Assembly: GCA_037349315.1 (NCBI GenBank)
Contig: JBAIAC010000020.1
Location: forward strand, 1,922,001-1,986,000
Length of the DNA: 64,000 bases
Direction: 5' to 3'
DNA from: Chelydra serpentina
Lineage: Eukaryota > Chordata > Testudines > Chelydridae
The notes under the pieces are model-generated. The model was not told where the DNA came from. It saw only the letters and a program-made list of their open reading frames with translations, and did not search any database. Of the stretch, positions 10,861 through 22,211 are shown piece by piece. The position numbers and the translations under genes are program-made. Within the stretch, counting starts at the first letter, position 1. Every line of letters begins with the position of its first letter.

Positions 10861-12160
10861 ATCATAGAATCATAGAGTCATAGAAGATTAGGATTGGAAG
10901 AGACCTCAGGAGGTAATCTAGTCCAACCCCCTGCTCAAAGGAGGACCAACACCAACTAAATCATCCCAGCCAGGGCTTTGTCAAGCCGGGCCTTAAAAAC
11001 CTCTCAGGATGGAGATTCTACCACCTCCCTAGGAAACCCATTTCAGTGCTTCACCACCCTCCTAGTGAAATGGTGTTTCCTAATATCCAACATAGACCTC
11101 CCCCACTGCAACTTGAGACCATTACTCCTTGTTCTGTCATCTGCCACAACTGAGAACAGCCGAGCTCCATCCTCTTTGGAACCGCACACTCAGGTAGTTG
11201 AAGGCTACTATTAAATCCCCCCTCACTCTTCTCCAAATTAAACAAGCCCAGTTCCCTCAGCTTCTCCTCGTAAGTCATGTGCCCCAGACCCCTGTTCAGT
11301 TTCGTTGTCCTCTGCTGGACTCTCTCCAATTTGTCCACATCATTTCTGCAGTTGCAGGGGGCGGGGGGGGTGGGGGGGGAAGAGATTGGATGCAGTACTC
11401 CAAATGTGGCCTCACCAGTGCCGAATACAGGGGAATAATCACAGAATATCAGGGTTGGAAGGGACCTTAGTAGGTCATCTAGTCCAACCCCCTGCTCAAA
11501 GCAGGACCAATCCCCAATTTTTGCCCCAGATCACCAAACGGCCCCCTCAAAGATTGAACTCACAACCCTGGGTTTAGCAGGCCAATGCTCAAACCACTGA
11601 GCTATCCCTCCCCCCTTCCCTCGATCTGCTGGCAATGCTCTTACTAATGTACCCAATATGACATTAGCCTTCTTGGCAACAAGGGCACACTGTTGACTCA
11701 TATCCAACTTCTCATCCACTGTAATCCTTTTCTGCAGAAATGCTGCTTAGCCAGTCAGTCCCCAGCCTGTAGCGGTGCATGGGATTCTTCCGTCCTAGGT
11801 GCACTTGTCCTTGTTGAACTTCATCAGATTTCTTTTGGCCCAATCGTCCAATTTGTCTAGGTTACTCTGGACCCTATCCCTACCCTCCAGAGAATCAACC
11901 TCTCCCCCCAGCTTAGTGTCATCTGCGAACTTGCTGAGGATGCAATTAATCCCAACATCCAGATCATTGATAAAGATGTTGAACAAAACCAGCCCCAGGA
12001 CCGACCCCTGGGGCAATCCGCTTGATACGGGCTGCCAACTAGACATCGAGCCATTGATCACTACCCGTTGAGCCTGACAATATAGCCAGCTTTCTATCCA
12101 CCTTATATCCAATCACTACTTTTTTTACTTGCTGGCAAGAATACTGTGTGAGACCATGTA
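10861..12160 (-). mobile_element. CR1 LINE, 5'-truncated
   Basis: The 3' end (reverse complement of ...ctagattacctcctgag...tctatgattct) lies at 10861. The body runs up to about 12160, where host sequence resumes. It encodes the C-terminal part of ORF2: [11 protein letters not shown] and the catalytic FADDTKL at 11795-12112, followed by the frameshifted thumb/C-terminal region. It is interrupted by a SINE (11441-11616). Lack of a target-site duplication and 5' truncation are usual for CR1. Confidence 0.85.
11441..11616 (-). mobile_element. tRNA-derived SINE with CR1-like tail, nested in CR1
   Basis: Read on the minus strand it starts GGGATAGCTCAGTGGTTTG (A box, 11587-11604) and contains GGTTGTGAGTTCAATC (B box, 11552-11567). 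It ends in a CR1-type 3' tail (...tggactagatgacctactaag...). The surrounding CR1 reads 'aggggaataatcac' then 'tccctcgatctgct', which are contiguous in other CR1 copies (e.g. 25516-25530), so the insertion is clear. Turtle SINEs that share a 3' tail with CR1 for retrotransposition in trans are established knowledge. Confidence 0.82.
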
Positions 12161-13692
12161 ATAATACAAGTCTTTCAATATGCAAACCAGTAGCCAAATC
12201 ATAGAATCATAGAATCTCAGGGTTCTGCTCAAAGCAGGACCAACCCCAACTAAATCATCCCAGCCAGGGCTTTGTCAAGCCTGACCTTAAAAACCTCCAA
12301 AGAAGGAGATTCCACCACCTCCCTAGGTAACACATTCCAGTGCTTTACAACGCTCCCAGAGAAAAAGTTTTTCCTAATATCCAACCTAAACCTCCCCTCT
12401 GCAACTTCAGACCATTACTCCTTGTTCTGTCATCTTCTACCACCGAGAACAGTCTAGATCCATCCTCCTTGGAAGCCCCTTTCAGGTAGTTGAAAGCAGC
12501 TATCAAATTCCCCCTCATTCTTGTCTTCCGCAGGATAAACAATCCCAGTTACCTCTTTTCATAAGTCATGTGCTCTAGCCCCCTAATCATTTTTGTTGCC
12601 CTCCGCTGGACTCTTTCCAATTTATCCACAACCTTCTTGTAGTGTGGGGCCCAAAACTGGACACTACTCCAAATGAGGCCTCAACAGTGCCGAATAGAGG
12701 GGAATGATAATGTCCCTCGATCTGCTGGAAATGCCCCTACTTATACAACCCAAAATGCCATTAGCCTTCTTGGGACAAGGGCACACTGTTGACTCATATT
12801 CAGCTTTTCATCCACTGTAACCCCTAGGTCTTTCTCTGCAGAACTGCTGCCCAGCCATTCGGTCCCTAGTCTGTAGCAGGGAACGGGATTCTTCCATCTT
12901 AAGTGCAGGACTCTGCACTTGTCCTTGTTGAACCTCATCAGATTTCTTTTGGTCCAATCCTCTAATATGTCTAGGTCCCTCTGTATCCTATCCCTACTCT
13001 CCAGAGTATCAACTACTCATCCCAGTTTAGTGTCATCTGCAAACATGCTAAGGGTGCAGTACACACCATCCTCGAGATCGTTGATGAAGATATTGAACAA
13101 AACCGGCCCCAGCACCGACCCTTGGGGCACTCCATTTGATACCGGCTGCCAACTAGACATGGAGCCATTGATCACTACCCATTGAGCGCGACCATCCAGC
13201 CAGTTTTCTATCCACCTTACCGTCCATTCATCCAGCCCATGCTTCTTTAACTTGCTGGCAAGAATACTGTGGCAGACTGTATCAAAAGCTTTGCTAAAGT
13301 CAAGAAATAGCACATCCTTTCCCCTCATCCACAGAGCCAGTTATCTCATCATAGAAGGCAATTAGGTTAGTCAGGCATGACTTGCCCTTGGTGAATCCAT
13401 GCTGACTGTTCCTGATTACTTTCCTTTCCTCTAAGTTGTTCAGAATTGATTCCTTGAGGACCTGTTCCATGATTTTTCCAGGGACTGAGGTGAGACTGAA
13501 TGGCCTGTAGTTCCCCGGATCTTCCTTCTTCCCTTTTTTAAAGATGGGCATTACATTAGCTTTTTTCCAGTCATCCGGGACCTCCCCCGATTGCCATGAT
13601 TTGTCAAAGATAATGGCCAATGGCTCTGCAATCACATCGGCCAAATCCTTTAGCACCCTCGGATGCAGTGCATCTGGCCCCATGGACTTGTG

Positions 13693-14538
13693 CTAGCCCA
13701 GCTTTTCTAAATAGTCCGAAACGACTTCTTTCTCCACAGAGGGTTTGTCACCTCCTCCCCATACCGTGCTGCTGAGTGCAGCCATCTGGGAGCTGACCTT
13801 GTCTGTGAAGACAGAGGCAAAAAAAGCATTGAGTACACTAGGTTTCTCCACATCCTCTGTCACTAGGTTCCCTCCCTCATTCAGCAAGGGGCCCACACTT
13901 TCCTTGACTTTCTTCTTGTTGCTAACATACCTGAAGAAACCTTTCTTGTTTCTCCTAACATCTCCGGCTAGCTGCAACGCCAAGTGTGATTTGGCCTTCC
14001 TAATTTCACTCCTGCATGCCCGAACTATATTTTTATACTCCTCCCTGGTCATTTGTCCAATCTTCCACTTCTTGTAAGCTGCTTTTTTGTGCTTAAGACG
14101 AGCAAGGATTCCACTGTTAAACCAAGCTGGTTGCCTGCCATATTTACTTTTCTTTCTACACATCGGGATGGTTTGTTCCTGCAACCTCAATAAGGATTCT
14201 TTAAAATACAGCCAACTTTCCTCGACTCCTTTCCCCCTCATGTTATTCTCCCAGGGGACCTTGCCCATCAGTTCCCTGAAGGAGTCGAAGTCTGCTTTTC
14301 TGAAGTCCAGGGTCTCTGTTCTACTGCTCTCCTTTCTTCCTTGTGTCAGGAACCTGAACTCGACCATCTCATGGTCACTGCCTCCCAGGTTCCCATCCAC
14401 TATTGCTTCCTCTACTATTTCTTCCCTGTTTGTGAGCAGCAGGTTAAGAAGAGCTTTTCCCCTAGTTGGTTCCTCCAGCACTTGCACCAGGAAATTGTCC
14501 CCTACACTTTCCAAAAACTTCCTGGATTGTCTGTGCAC
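13693..14538 (-). pseudogene. CR1 ORF2 fragment: endonuclease end to RT start
   Basis: This 281-residue open segment covers the end of the APE-type endonuclease ([21 protein letters not shown] and [10 protein letters not shown], the SDH motif that contributes the catalytic His) and the basic linker leading into reverse transcriptase. Its downstream partners at 13300-13683 (YRPFSLTSV) and 13017-13328 (FADDTKL) are in other frames, so ORF2 is broken. Confidence 0.8.
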
Positions 14539-15128
14539 CGCTGTATTGCTCTCTCAGCAGATATTGGGGTGATTAAAGTCACCCATGAGAACTAGGGCCT
14601 GTGATCTAGTAACTTCTGTTAGTTGCTGGAAGAAAGCCTCGTCCACCTCATCCCCCTGGTCTGGTGGTCTGTAGCAGACTCCCACCACGACATTACCCTT
14701 GTTGCTCACACTTCTAAATTTAATCCAGAGACTCTCAGGTTTTTCTGCAGTTTCATACTGGAGCTGTCAGCAGTCACACTGCTCTCTTACATACAACGCA
14801 ACTCCCCCACCTTTTCTGCCCTGCCTATCCTTCCTGAACAGTTTTTATCCATCCATGACAGTACTCCAATCGTGTGAGTTATCCCACCAAGTCTCTGTTA
14901 TTCCAATTACATCATAATTCCTTGACTGTGCCAGGACTTCCAGTTCTCCCTGCTTGTTCCCCAGCCTTCTTGCATTTGTGTATAGGCATTTAAGATAACT
15001 CACTGATCGTCCTGCTGTCCCAGTATGGGGCAGGAGCCCTCCCCTCTTGCACTCACCTACTTGTGCTTCCTCCCGGTATCCCACTTCCCCACTTACCTCG
15101 GGGCTTTGGTCTCCTTCCCCCGGTGAAC

Positions 15129-15773
15129 CTAGTTTAAAGCCCTCCTCACTAGGTTAGCCAGCCTGCTTGCAAAGATACTCTTCCCTCTCTTCGTTAGGTG
15201 GAGCCCGTCTCTGCCTAGTACTCCTTCTTCTTGGAACACCATCCCATGGTCAAAGAATCCAAACCCTTCTCTCCGACACCATCTGTGTAGCCATTCGTTG
15301 ACTTCCACGATTTGACGGTCTCTACCCAGGCCTTTTCCTGCCACAGGGAGGATAGACGAGAACACCACTTGCGCCTCAAACTCCTTTATCCTTCTTCCCA
15401 GAGCCACGTAGTCTGCAGTGATACGCTCAAGGTCATTCTTGGCAATATCATTGGTGCCCACGTTGAGACGCAGGAAGGGGTGGCGATCTGAGGGCTTGAT
15501 GAGTCTCGACAGTGTCTCCGTCACATCATGAATCCTAGCCCCTGGCAAGCAGCACGCCTCTCGGTTTTCCCGGTCAGGGCGGCAGATAGATGACTCAGTC
15601 CCCCTGAGGAGAGAGTCCCCGACCAACACCACCCTCCTCTTTCCTGGTCGTGGAACCCCCATCACTAGGATGGTGCATCTCATGCCTTCCAATCGTTGGA
15701 GTCTCCTTCTGCTCTGTTCCCTCAGATGTATCATCCACTCCACTCTCTGCACTAGTACCTGTGGAGAGAACAT
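15129..15773 (-). pseudogene. CR1 ORF1 SGNH/GDSL-type esterase domain
   Basis: This is a 214-residue open frame. It has VVLVGDSLLRG (catalytic Ser block, Ser about residue 54), NVGTNDIAKND (Asn block) and DGLHLTKRGK near the C-terminus (Asp/His block), the complete SGNH hydrolase set. CR1 ORF1 proteins are known to carry an esterase domain that aids retrotransposition. The N-terminal zinc-binding part (CTGC, 15786-16121) lies just upstream in another frame. The catalytic residues are intact even though the rest of the element is broken. Confidence 0.82.
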
Positions 15774-15785
15774 GAAAATGGTTGC

Positions 15786-16121
15786 TCATCTGAATCTGCG
15801 TTTCTGGTACATGGACTTCCTTCGTACTCTTTCCTCATGCCGCCAATTATCCTCACTGGCCTTCTGTCCCCGCTGCGTAGCCTGCTCTGAATCTTCAGAA
15901 CACTGTGTCCGCTGAAGCCGGTCCTGACGTCTATCCAGGAAATCCTTTTTTTCTCTTATGGAACGCAGGGTTGATACTCGTTTCTCCAGACCTTGAATCT
16001 TCTCTTCCAATATGGAGATCAGCTTGCTCTTTGTACAAACAAAGTCGCTTCTATCCTGTGGAAGAAAGACAAACATGGCACATCCTGTGCAGGTCACAAC
16101 AGAGGATCGCTCAGCATCCAT
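15786..16121 (-). pseudogene. CR1 ORF1 N-terminal Cys/coiled-coil region
   Basis: This starts MDAERSSVVTCTGCAMFVFL, with a C-x2-C pair followed by CTK. The usual fourth Cys (CxxC, compare 46493 where CTKCK is seen) appears lost here (CTKSK). A heptad-rich stretch ILEEKIQGLEKRVSTL follows, as expected for ORF1 multimerisation. It is separated by a frameshift from the esterase part. Confidence 0.7.
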
Positions 16122-17678
16122 AGTCTCTTCCTTCTAAGAGCTTCCTCACTTTTGGCAGAAGCTACTCAGAGAAACCTACAAGAGGGAAGCCTCAGTAGGC
16201 TCAGTAGGCTCTCTCCAGGCAAACGCCTTCTGTTTCCCTCTCTGCTGTTCGCTGCTCAGCTGGTTCACAGCTGACTGCCTTTTTATAACAGTCAGTCCCA
16301 CCTGGAACAAAGCACTCCCAATTCACACTGTTCAAACAAGCAAACAAGCCATCAAACAATGAAGCACATGGTCAAACTGCCAAACTGTCCCCTCAACAGA
16401 CACTCAGATACTCAGCAGCGCAGTCCCCCTAATGCAGCACTTTGTGTACCTCCGCTCACACAGATTCCAGGCAAACTCCTTCTCTTTGCTTCTCTGCTGT
16501 TCGCTGCTGTAATGTAATGTAATGGAGAGATTCCCTTCCCAGCTCTACTGCCTTTGTGACACTCCAGGTACGTCTACACAGCAGCTGGGAAGTGTGATTC
16601 CCAGCTTGGGTGGATTTACAGACAACAGCTCTGCTCGAGGATGTGGTAGAAAAGAGCAGTGTGGTGGCACTGGTCAGTGACGTAGGCTTGGGCTATCTGC
16701 CCAAGTAGCTACTGTCATAAACAAAGAGCTAAGAGTCGCATAAAATCCCTCCTAAGCAGCTGTACTGAATCATAAGAACATAAGAATGGCTGTACTGGGT
16801 CAGACCAAAGGTCCATCCAGCCCAGTATCCTGTCCACCGACAGTGGCCAATGCCAGGTGCCCCGGAGTGAGTGGACCTAACTGGTAATGATCAAGTGATC
16901 TCTCTCCTGCCATCCATCACCCCCCTGTGATAAACAGAGGCCAAGGACACCATTCCTTACCCATACTGGTTAATAGCCATTAATGGACTACATCTCCATG
17001 AATTTATCCAGTTCTCTTTTAAACCCTGTTATAGTCCTAGCCTTCACAGCCTCCTCAGGAGGCAAGGAGTTCCACAGGTTGACTGTGCGCTGTGTGAAGA
17101 AGAACTCCCTTTTATCTGTTTTAAACCTGCTGCCCACTAATTTCATTGGGTGGTCCCTAGTTCTTCTATTATGGGAACTAGTAAATAACTTTTCCACATT
17201 CACTTCCTCCACACCACTCATAATTTTATATACCTCTATCATATCCCCCCTAGTCTCCTCTTTTCCAAGCTAAAGAGTCCTAGCTTCTTTAATCTCTCCT
17301 CATATGGGACCCGTTCCAGACCCCTAATCATTTTAGTTGCCCTTCTCTGAACCTTTTCTAATGCCAATATATCCTTTTTGAGATGAGGAGACCACATTTG
17401 TACACAGTATTCAAGATGTTGGCGCACTATGGATTTGTATAAGGGCAATAAGATATTCTCCGTCTTATTCTCTATCCCTTTTTTAATGATTCCTAACATC
17501 CAGTTTGCTTTTTTGACTGCCGCTGCACACTGCATGGATGTCTTTAGAGAACTATCCACGATGACTCCAAGATCTTTTTCCTGATTAGTTGTAGCTAAAT
17601 TAGCCCCCATCATATTGTATGTATTGTTGGGGTTATTTTTTCCAATGTGCTTTACTTTACATTTATCCACATTAAATT

Positions 17679-18746
17679 TCATTTGCCATTTTGTTGCCCA
17701 ATCATTTCGATTTGTGAGATCTTTTTGATGTTCTTCGCAGTCTGCTTTGTCTTAACTATCTTGAGCAGCTTAGTATCATCTGCAAACTTTGCCACCTCAC
17801 TGTTTACCCCTTCTTCCAAATCATTTATGAATAAGTTGAATATGATTGGTCCTAGGACTGACCCTTGGGGAAAACCACTAGTTACCCCTCTCCATTCTGA
17901 AAACTTACCATTTATTCCTACCCTTTGTTCCCTGTCTTTTAACCAGGTCTCAATCCATGAAAGGATCTTCCCTCTTATCCCATGGCAACTTAATTTACGT
18001 AAGAGCCTTTCGTGAGGGACATTGTCAAAGGCTTTCTGGAAATCTAAGTACACTATGTCTACTGGATCGCCCTTGTCCACATGTTTGTTGACCCCTTCAA
18101 AGAACACTAATAGATTAGTAAGACATGATTTCCCTTTACAGAAACCATGTTGACTTTTGCCCAACAATGTATGGTCTTCTATGTGCCTGACAATTTTATG
18201 CTTTGTTTCAACTAATTTGCCCGGTACGGATGTTAGACTTACCGGTCTGTAATTGCCGGGATCACCTCTAGAGCCCTTTTTAAATATTGGCGTTACATTA
18301 ACTATCTTCCAGTCATTGGGTACAGAAGTTGATTTAAAGGACAGGCTACAAACTCTAGTTAATAGTTCCACAATTTCACATTTGAGTTCTTTCAGAACTC
18401 TTGGGTGAATGCCATCTGGTCCCGGTGACTTGTTACAGTGAAGTTTATCAATTAGTTCCAAAACCTCCTCTAATGACACTTCAATCTGTGATAATTCCTC
18501 AGATTTGTCACCTACAAAAGACGGCTCAGGTTTGGGAATCTCCCTAACGTCCTCAGCCGTGAAGACTGAAGCAAAGAATTCATTTAGTTTCTCCGCAATG
18601 ACTTTATCATCTTTAAGTGCTCCTTTTCTATCTCTATCGTCCAGGGGCCCCACTGATTGTTTAGCAAGCTTCCTGCTTCTGACGTATTTAAAAAACATTT
18701 TGTTATTAGCTTTTGAGTTTTTGGCTAGCTGTTCTTCAAACTCCAT
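17679..18746 (-). pseudogene. CR1 subfamily B ORF2 reverse transcriptase core
   Basis: This is a 355-residue uninterrupted RT segment with the recognisable LINE motifs [60 protein letters not shown] and the active-site FADDTKLL. It is the longest intact coding run of this element. The endonuclease and C-terminal segments are in other frames, so ORF2 as a whole is inactive. Confidence 0.85.
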
Positions 18747-18821
18747 TTTGGCTTCTCTTATTACATTTTTAGACTTAATTTGGCAGTGTTTATGCTCCTC
18801 TCTAGGATTTGACTGCCACTT

Positions 18822-19343
18822 TTAAAAAGATGCCTTTTTATCTCTCACTGCTTCTTTTACATGGTTGTTAAGCCACAGTGGCTCTTTTTTACTTCTTTGA
18901 CTTTGTTTTTTAATTTGGGGTATACATTTAAGTTGGGCCTCTTTTATGGTATCTTTGAAAAGTGTCCATGCAGCTTGCAAGGATTTCACTTTAGTCACTT
19001 TGCCTTTTAATTTCTGCTTCACTAACCCCCTCATTTTTGCATAGTTCCTCTTTCTGAAATTAAATGCCACTGTGTTGGGCTGTTGATGTGTTCTTCGCAC
19101 CACAGGAATGTTAAATGTTATTATATTATGGTCACTATTTCCAAGCGGTCGTGTTATAGTTACCTCTTGGACCAGATCCTGCACTCCACACGGGACTAAA
19201 TCAAGAGTTGACTCTCCCCTTGTGGGTTCCTGTACCAGCTGCTCCAAGAAGCAGTCATTTAAAGTATCGAGGAATTTTGTCTCTGAATTTTGTCCTGAGG
19301 TGACATGTACCCAGTCAATATGGGGATAATTGAAACATCCCAC
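18822..19343 (-). pseudogene. CR1 subfamily B ORF2 endonuclease fragment
   Basis: MGCFNYPHIDWVHVTSGQNSE is the endonuclease G-x-FN-P-x-IDW block. LGNSDHNIITF carries the catalytic SDH motif. The frame ends before the RT part at 18746, so a frameshift separates the two. Confidence 0.78.
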
Positions 19344-20125
19344 TATTATTGAGTTCTTTATTTTGTTAGCCTCTCTTCTCCCTTAGCATTTCATCATCAC
19401 TATCACTGTCCTGATCAGGTGGTTGATAATAGATCCCTATTGTTATATTCTTATTAGAGCACAGAATTACTATCCATAGAGATTCTATGGAACATGTGGA
19501 TTCATTAAGATTTTTAATTCATTTGATTCTACATTTTCTTTTACATATAGTGCCACTCCCCGCCCCCCCCCCCATGACCTGTTCTGTCCTGCCGATATAT
19601 TTTATACCCCGGAATGATTGTGTCCCATTGATTGTCCTCACTCCACCATGTTTCTGTGATGCCTATTATGTCAATATCCTCCTTTAACATGAGGCACTCT
19701 AGTTCTCCCATTTATTATTTAGACTTCTAGCATTTGTGTATAAGCACTTTAAAAACTGGTCACTCTTTATTTGTCTGCCCTTTTCAGATGTGTCATATTC
19801 TTTTTTATGTGAAAGTTTCTCATCTGATCTGGCCCCTCCTTTATCCTTTTCCATCCTCTCCTCCTGACTAAAACCTAGACAATCTCTATCAGTAGACCCT
19901 CCTGTAAGAGAAGTCTCTGTCTGATCCACGTGCTTCTCTGCAGGAATCGGCTTTGCCCCATCTCTTAGCTTAAAAACTGCTCTGCAACCTTTTTAATGTT
20001 AAGTGCCAGCAGTCTGGTTCCACTTTGGTTTAGGTGGAGCCCATCCTTCCTGTATAGGCTCCCCCCATCCCAAAAGTTTCCCCAGTTCCTAATAAATCTA
20101 AACCCCTCCTCTCTACACCATCATC

Positions 20126-20791
20126 TCATCCACGCATTAAGATGCTGAAGCTCTGCCTGCTTACCTGACCCTGTGCGTGGAACTGGAAGCATTTCTGAGA
20201 ATGCCACCATAGAGGTCCTGGATGGACATCTCTCCTACCCTTCCCTACGTCATTGGTACTGACATGTACCACGACCACCAGCTCCTCCCCAGCACTACTC
20301 ATAAGTCTATCTAGATGCCTCAAGAGATCCGCAACCCTTGCACCAGGCAGGCAAGTCACCATACGGTTCTCCCGGTCATCACAAACCCAGCTATCTATGT
20401 TTCTAATGATTGAATCTTCCATTACTAACACCTGCCTTTTCCTACTGATTGGAGTTCCCTCCCCCGGAGAGGTGACCTCAGTGTGAGAGGATAGCCCAAC
20501 ACTACCTGGAAGGAGGGTCCCAACTATGGGAAGGTTTCCCTCTGCTCCCGTTGACTGCTCTCCTTCCCTGGGGCTTTCAGCCTCCTCAACAGCGCAGGGG
20601 CTGTCTGACCGGGGGTGGGACAAGTCTATATTGTCCCTGAAAGCCTCATAAACATACCTCTCTGCCTCCCTTAGCTCCTCCAGTTCCACCACCCTGGCCT
20701 CCAAAGCCCATACGCGGTCTCTGAGGGCCAGGAGCTCCTTGCACCGAATGCACACATATGCCACCCACCCACAGGGCAGGTAATCATACAT
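20126..20791 (-). pseudogene. CR1 subfamily B ORF1: coiled coil and degenerate SGNH domain
   Basis: The N-terminus has a Cys pair region (YVCIRCKELL) and a coiled coil (LRDRVWALEARVVELEELRE). The esterase part has VLVMEDSIIRN where GDS is expected, and HVSTNDVG where GTND is expected. Both oxyanion-hole glycines are therefore replaced, while the Ser and Asn remain. The C-terminal Asp-His block is out of frame. The domain is probably non-functional, in contrast to 15129-15773. Confidence 0.72.
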
Positions 20792-22190
20792 GCTACACTG
20801 AGCGCAATAAACTGAATAGCCCCCACTCTGCTGCTGGTCTTCTGTGCATTCTGTTTTACAGCTACCTAGGTTAACAGTAAGGTTTTTATTTAAATCAAGG
20901 AGTTCTGATTATAGTTCAGGGTTAAAGGGTTTAAAGGATGGCACGTATACCTCGCCCCCTTCCCAACTCCCTCTCGAAACTCCCTGTTAGCAGCCCTGGT
21001 CGCAAAGCTCCCTGGTCGCTTGCTCGCTGCTTTATAAAGCCCTGGCCTTCCTGATTAGCCCCGCCCCCTGATTAAGGCTCAGCCAATGAACAGAGGCTTA
21101 AGGCTCAGCCAATGGTCTTAACTAAAACCTTTTTAATGTTAATGTTTAGGTCTTAACTAAAACCTTTTTAATGTTAACGTGTAAGGGGTTAAGAAGCTCA
21201 AATAACCTGGTTGGCACCTGACCAAAAGGACCAATAAGGAAAGAAGATACTTTCAAATCCGGGTGGGGGGGAGGTTTTGTTTGTGCTCTCTTTGTTGTTC
21301 CCTCTCTGGATGGAGAGCGAGACCAAGCAGGAAAAACATCTCCTGAAAACATACCTGAAATGAGCATCTAAAATTACAAAAATTGTAAGTAACGGCAAGG
21401 AAATGCGTTAGATTATCTTTTGGTTTAGCTTGTGAATTTTCCCTATGCTAAGAGGGAGTTTTATTCCCATTTTTTGTGACTTTGAAGCTGAGCCTAGAGG
21501 GGAATCCTCTGTGTTTAAAATCTTTTTATTATTCTGTAAAGTTACCTTCCATCCTGATTTTTGCAGGTGTGATTCTTTTACTTTTTCGTTAAATAAAGTT
21601 CTTCCTTTAGAACCTGATTGATTTTTCAGTGTCCTAGAGACAAAGGGTCTGGTCAGTACTCACATTATTCTCAAGCCTCCCCAGGAAAGGGGGTGAAGGG
21701 TCTTCGGGGAATATTTTGGGGAACAAGGGTCCAAGTGACCCTTTTCCTGAATTTTTGTCAAAATCACTTGGTGGTGGCAGCAATACCGTCCAAGGACAAG
21801 GAAGGATTTGTGCCTTGGGGAAGTTTTTAACCTAAGCTGGTAAAAATAAGCTTGGGGGGGGGTCTCTCATGCTGGTCCCCACATCTGTACCCCAGAGTTC
21901 AGAGTAGGGAGGGAACCGTGACATCTACCCAGAGGATTGTATGGCATTGTACTTTGGGGACTAGCCTGAGTCTCTGCTTCTGCTGCCTTGTCTACACTGC
22001 TCCTTTTAGTGCATTACCTTGAGCAGGAGAAATAACTGCATACCTGAACTCCCTTCCTGGCTTCTGTGGGCTGTCTGAATAAAGGCCCATTTCTTGAAGG
22101 ACAGTGAGATGAATACATCCATGGCTCTTCGTTATACACAGACCCTGCTTCTGTGTGAGTGAAATTGTTCAGAACCGATCCTAACTTTAC

Positions 22191-22211
22191 CATTTTTTTC
22201 CAGGAGATCGC
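22191..22211 (-). pseudogene. Splice-dead heptad microexon in unit 3
   Basis: This is the counterpart of 7838-7858 and 28346-28366. The donor (GTAAAG) survives and the phase-1 reading (D-L-L-E-K-N) is open. The acceptor AG has become TT (ctgatt|gcgatctcc), so normal splicing is not expected. Confidence 0.6.

Larger units (their letters stand above)
12197..16513 (-). mobile_element. CR1 LINE, near full length, subfamily A
   Basis: This is about 4.3 kb. The 3' end 'atcatagaatcatagaatctcagg' lies at 12197 (the reverse complement of the usual octamer-like tail). From 3' to 5' it holds the ORF2 RT and C-terminal parts (12345-13683), the RT N-terminal part (13693-14538), the endonuclease start (14845-15084, with TNAR and ITETWWD), ORF1 with an SGNH esterase (15129-15773), an ORF1 N-terminal zinc-binding/coiled-coil part (15786-16121), and a 5' UTR to about 16513. 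Several frameshifts and stops inactivate it. The 5' UTR holds two copies of a 'gcagcgaacagcagag...aggcgtttgcctgga' module. Confidence 0.88.
16769..21176 (-). mobile_element. CR1 LINE, near full length, subfamily B
   Basis: This is about 4.4 kb inserted inside an LTR. The 3' end carries the 'catccagcccagtatcctgtc' and 'aagaacataagaatggc' signature, unlike subfamily A. Coding remnants from 3' to 5' are the ORF2 C-terminus (16988-17682), RT (17679-18746), endonuclease (18822-19343), the endonuclease start (19699-19929) and ORF1 (20126-20791). The 5' end (about 20950-21176) has a TTTATAAAG box on the plus strand and two direct duplications: 'ttaaggctcagccaatg' and 'cttaactaaaacctttttaatgttaa'. 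The 5' boundary is approximate. Confidence 0.85.
16713..21923 (+). mobile_element. Solo LTR split by a full-length CR1
   Basis: The LTR start TGTCATAAACAAAGAGC is at 16713-16768 and includes the TATA-like GCATAAAATC. The remainder resumes at about 21177 (aggggttaagaagctc...) and ends GGGAACCGTGACA at 21923. It is a relative of 29513-30342. The flanking five bases are GCTAC (16708-16712) and TCTAC (21924-21928), an imperfect duplication. Host sequence on both sides joins into unit 3 (compare unit 4 near 26456). An AATAAA lies near 21592. The gap is the CR1 at 16769-21176. Confidence 0.8.

Noticed and set aside
11552..11604. tRNA gene candidate
   Set aside because: A and B boxes are present, but the cloverleaf is incomplete and a CR1-like tail follows, so it is a SINE.
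14087..14572. 161-residue plus-strand ORF (and a similar one at 51420-51905, minus)
   Set aside because: Both are the antisense shadow of the CR1 ORF2 endonuclease/RT region and recur in every CR1 copy for that reason.
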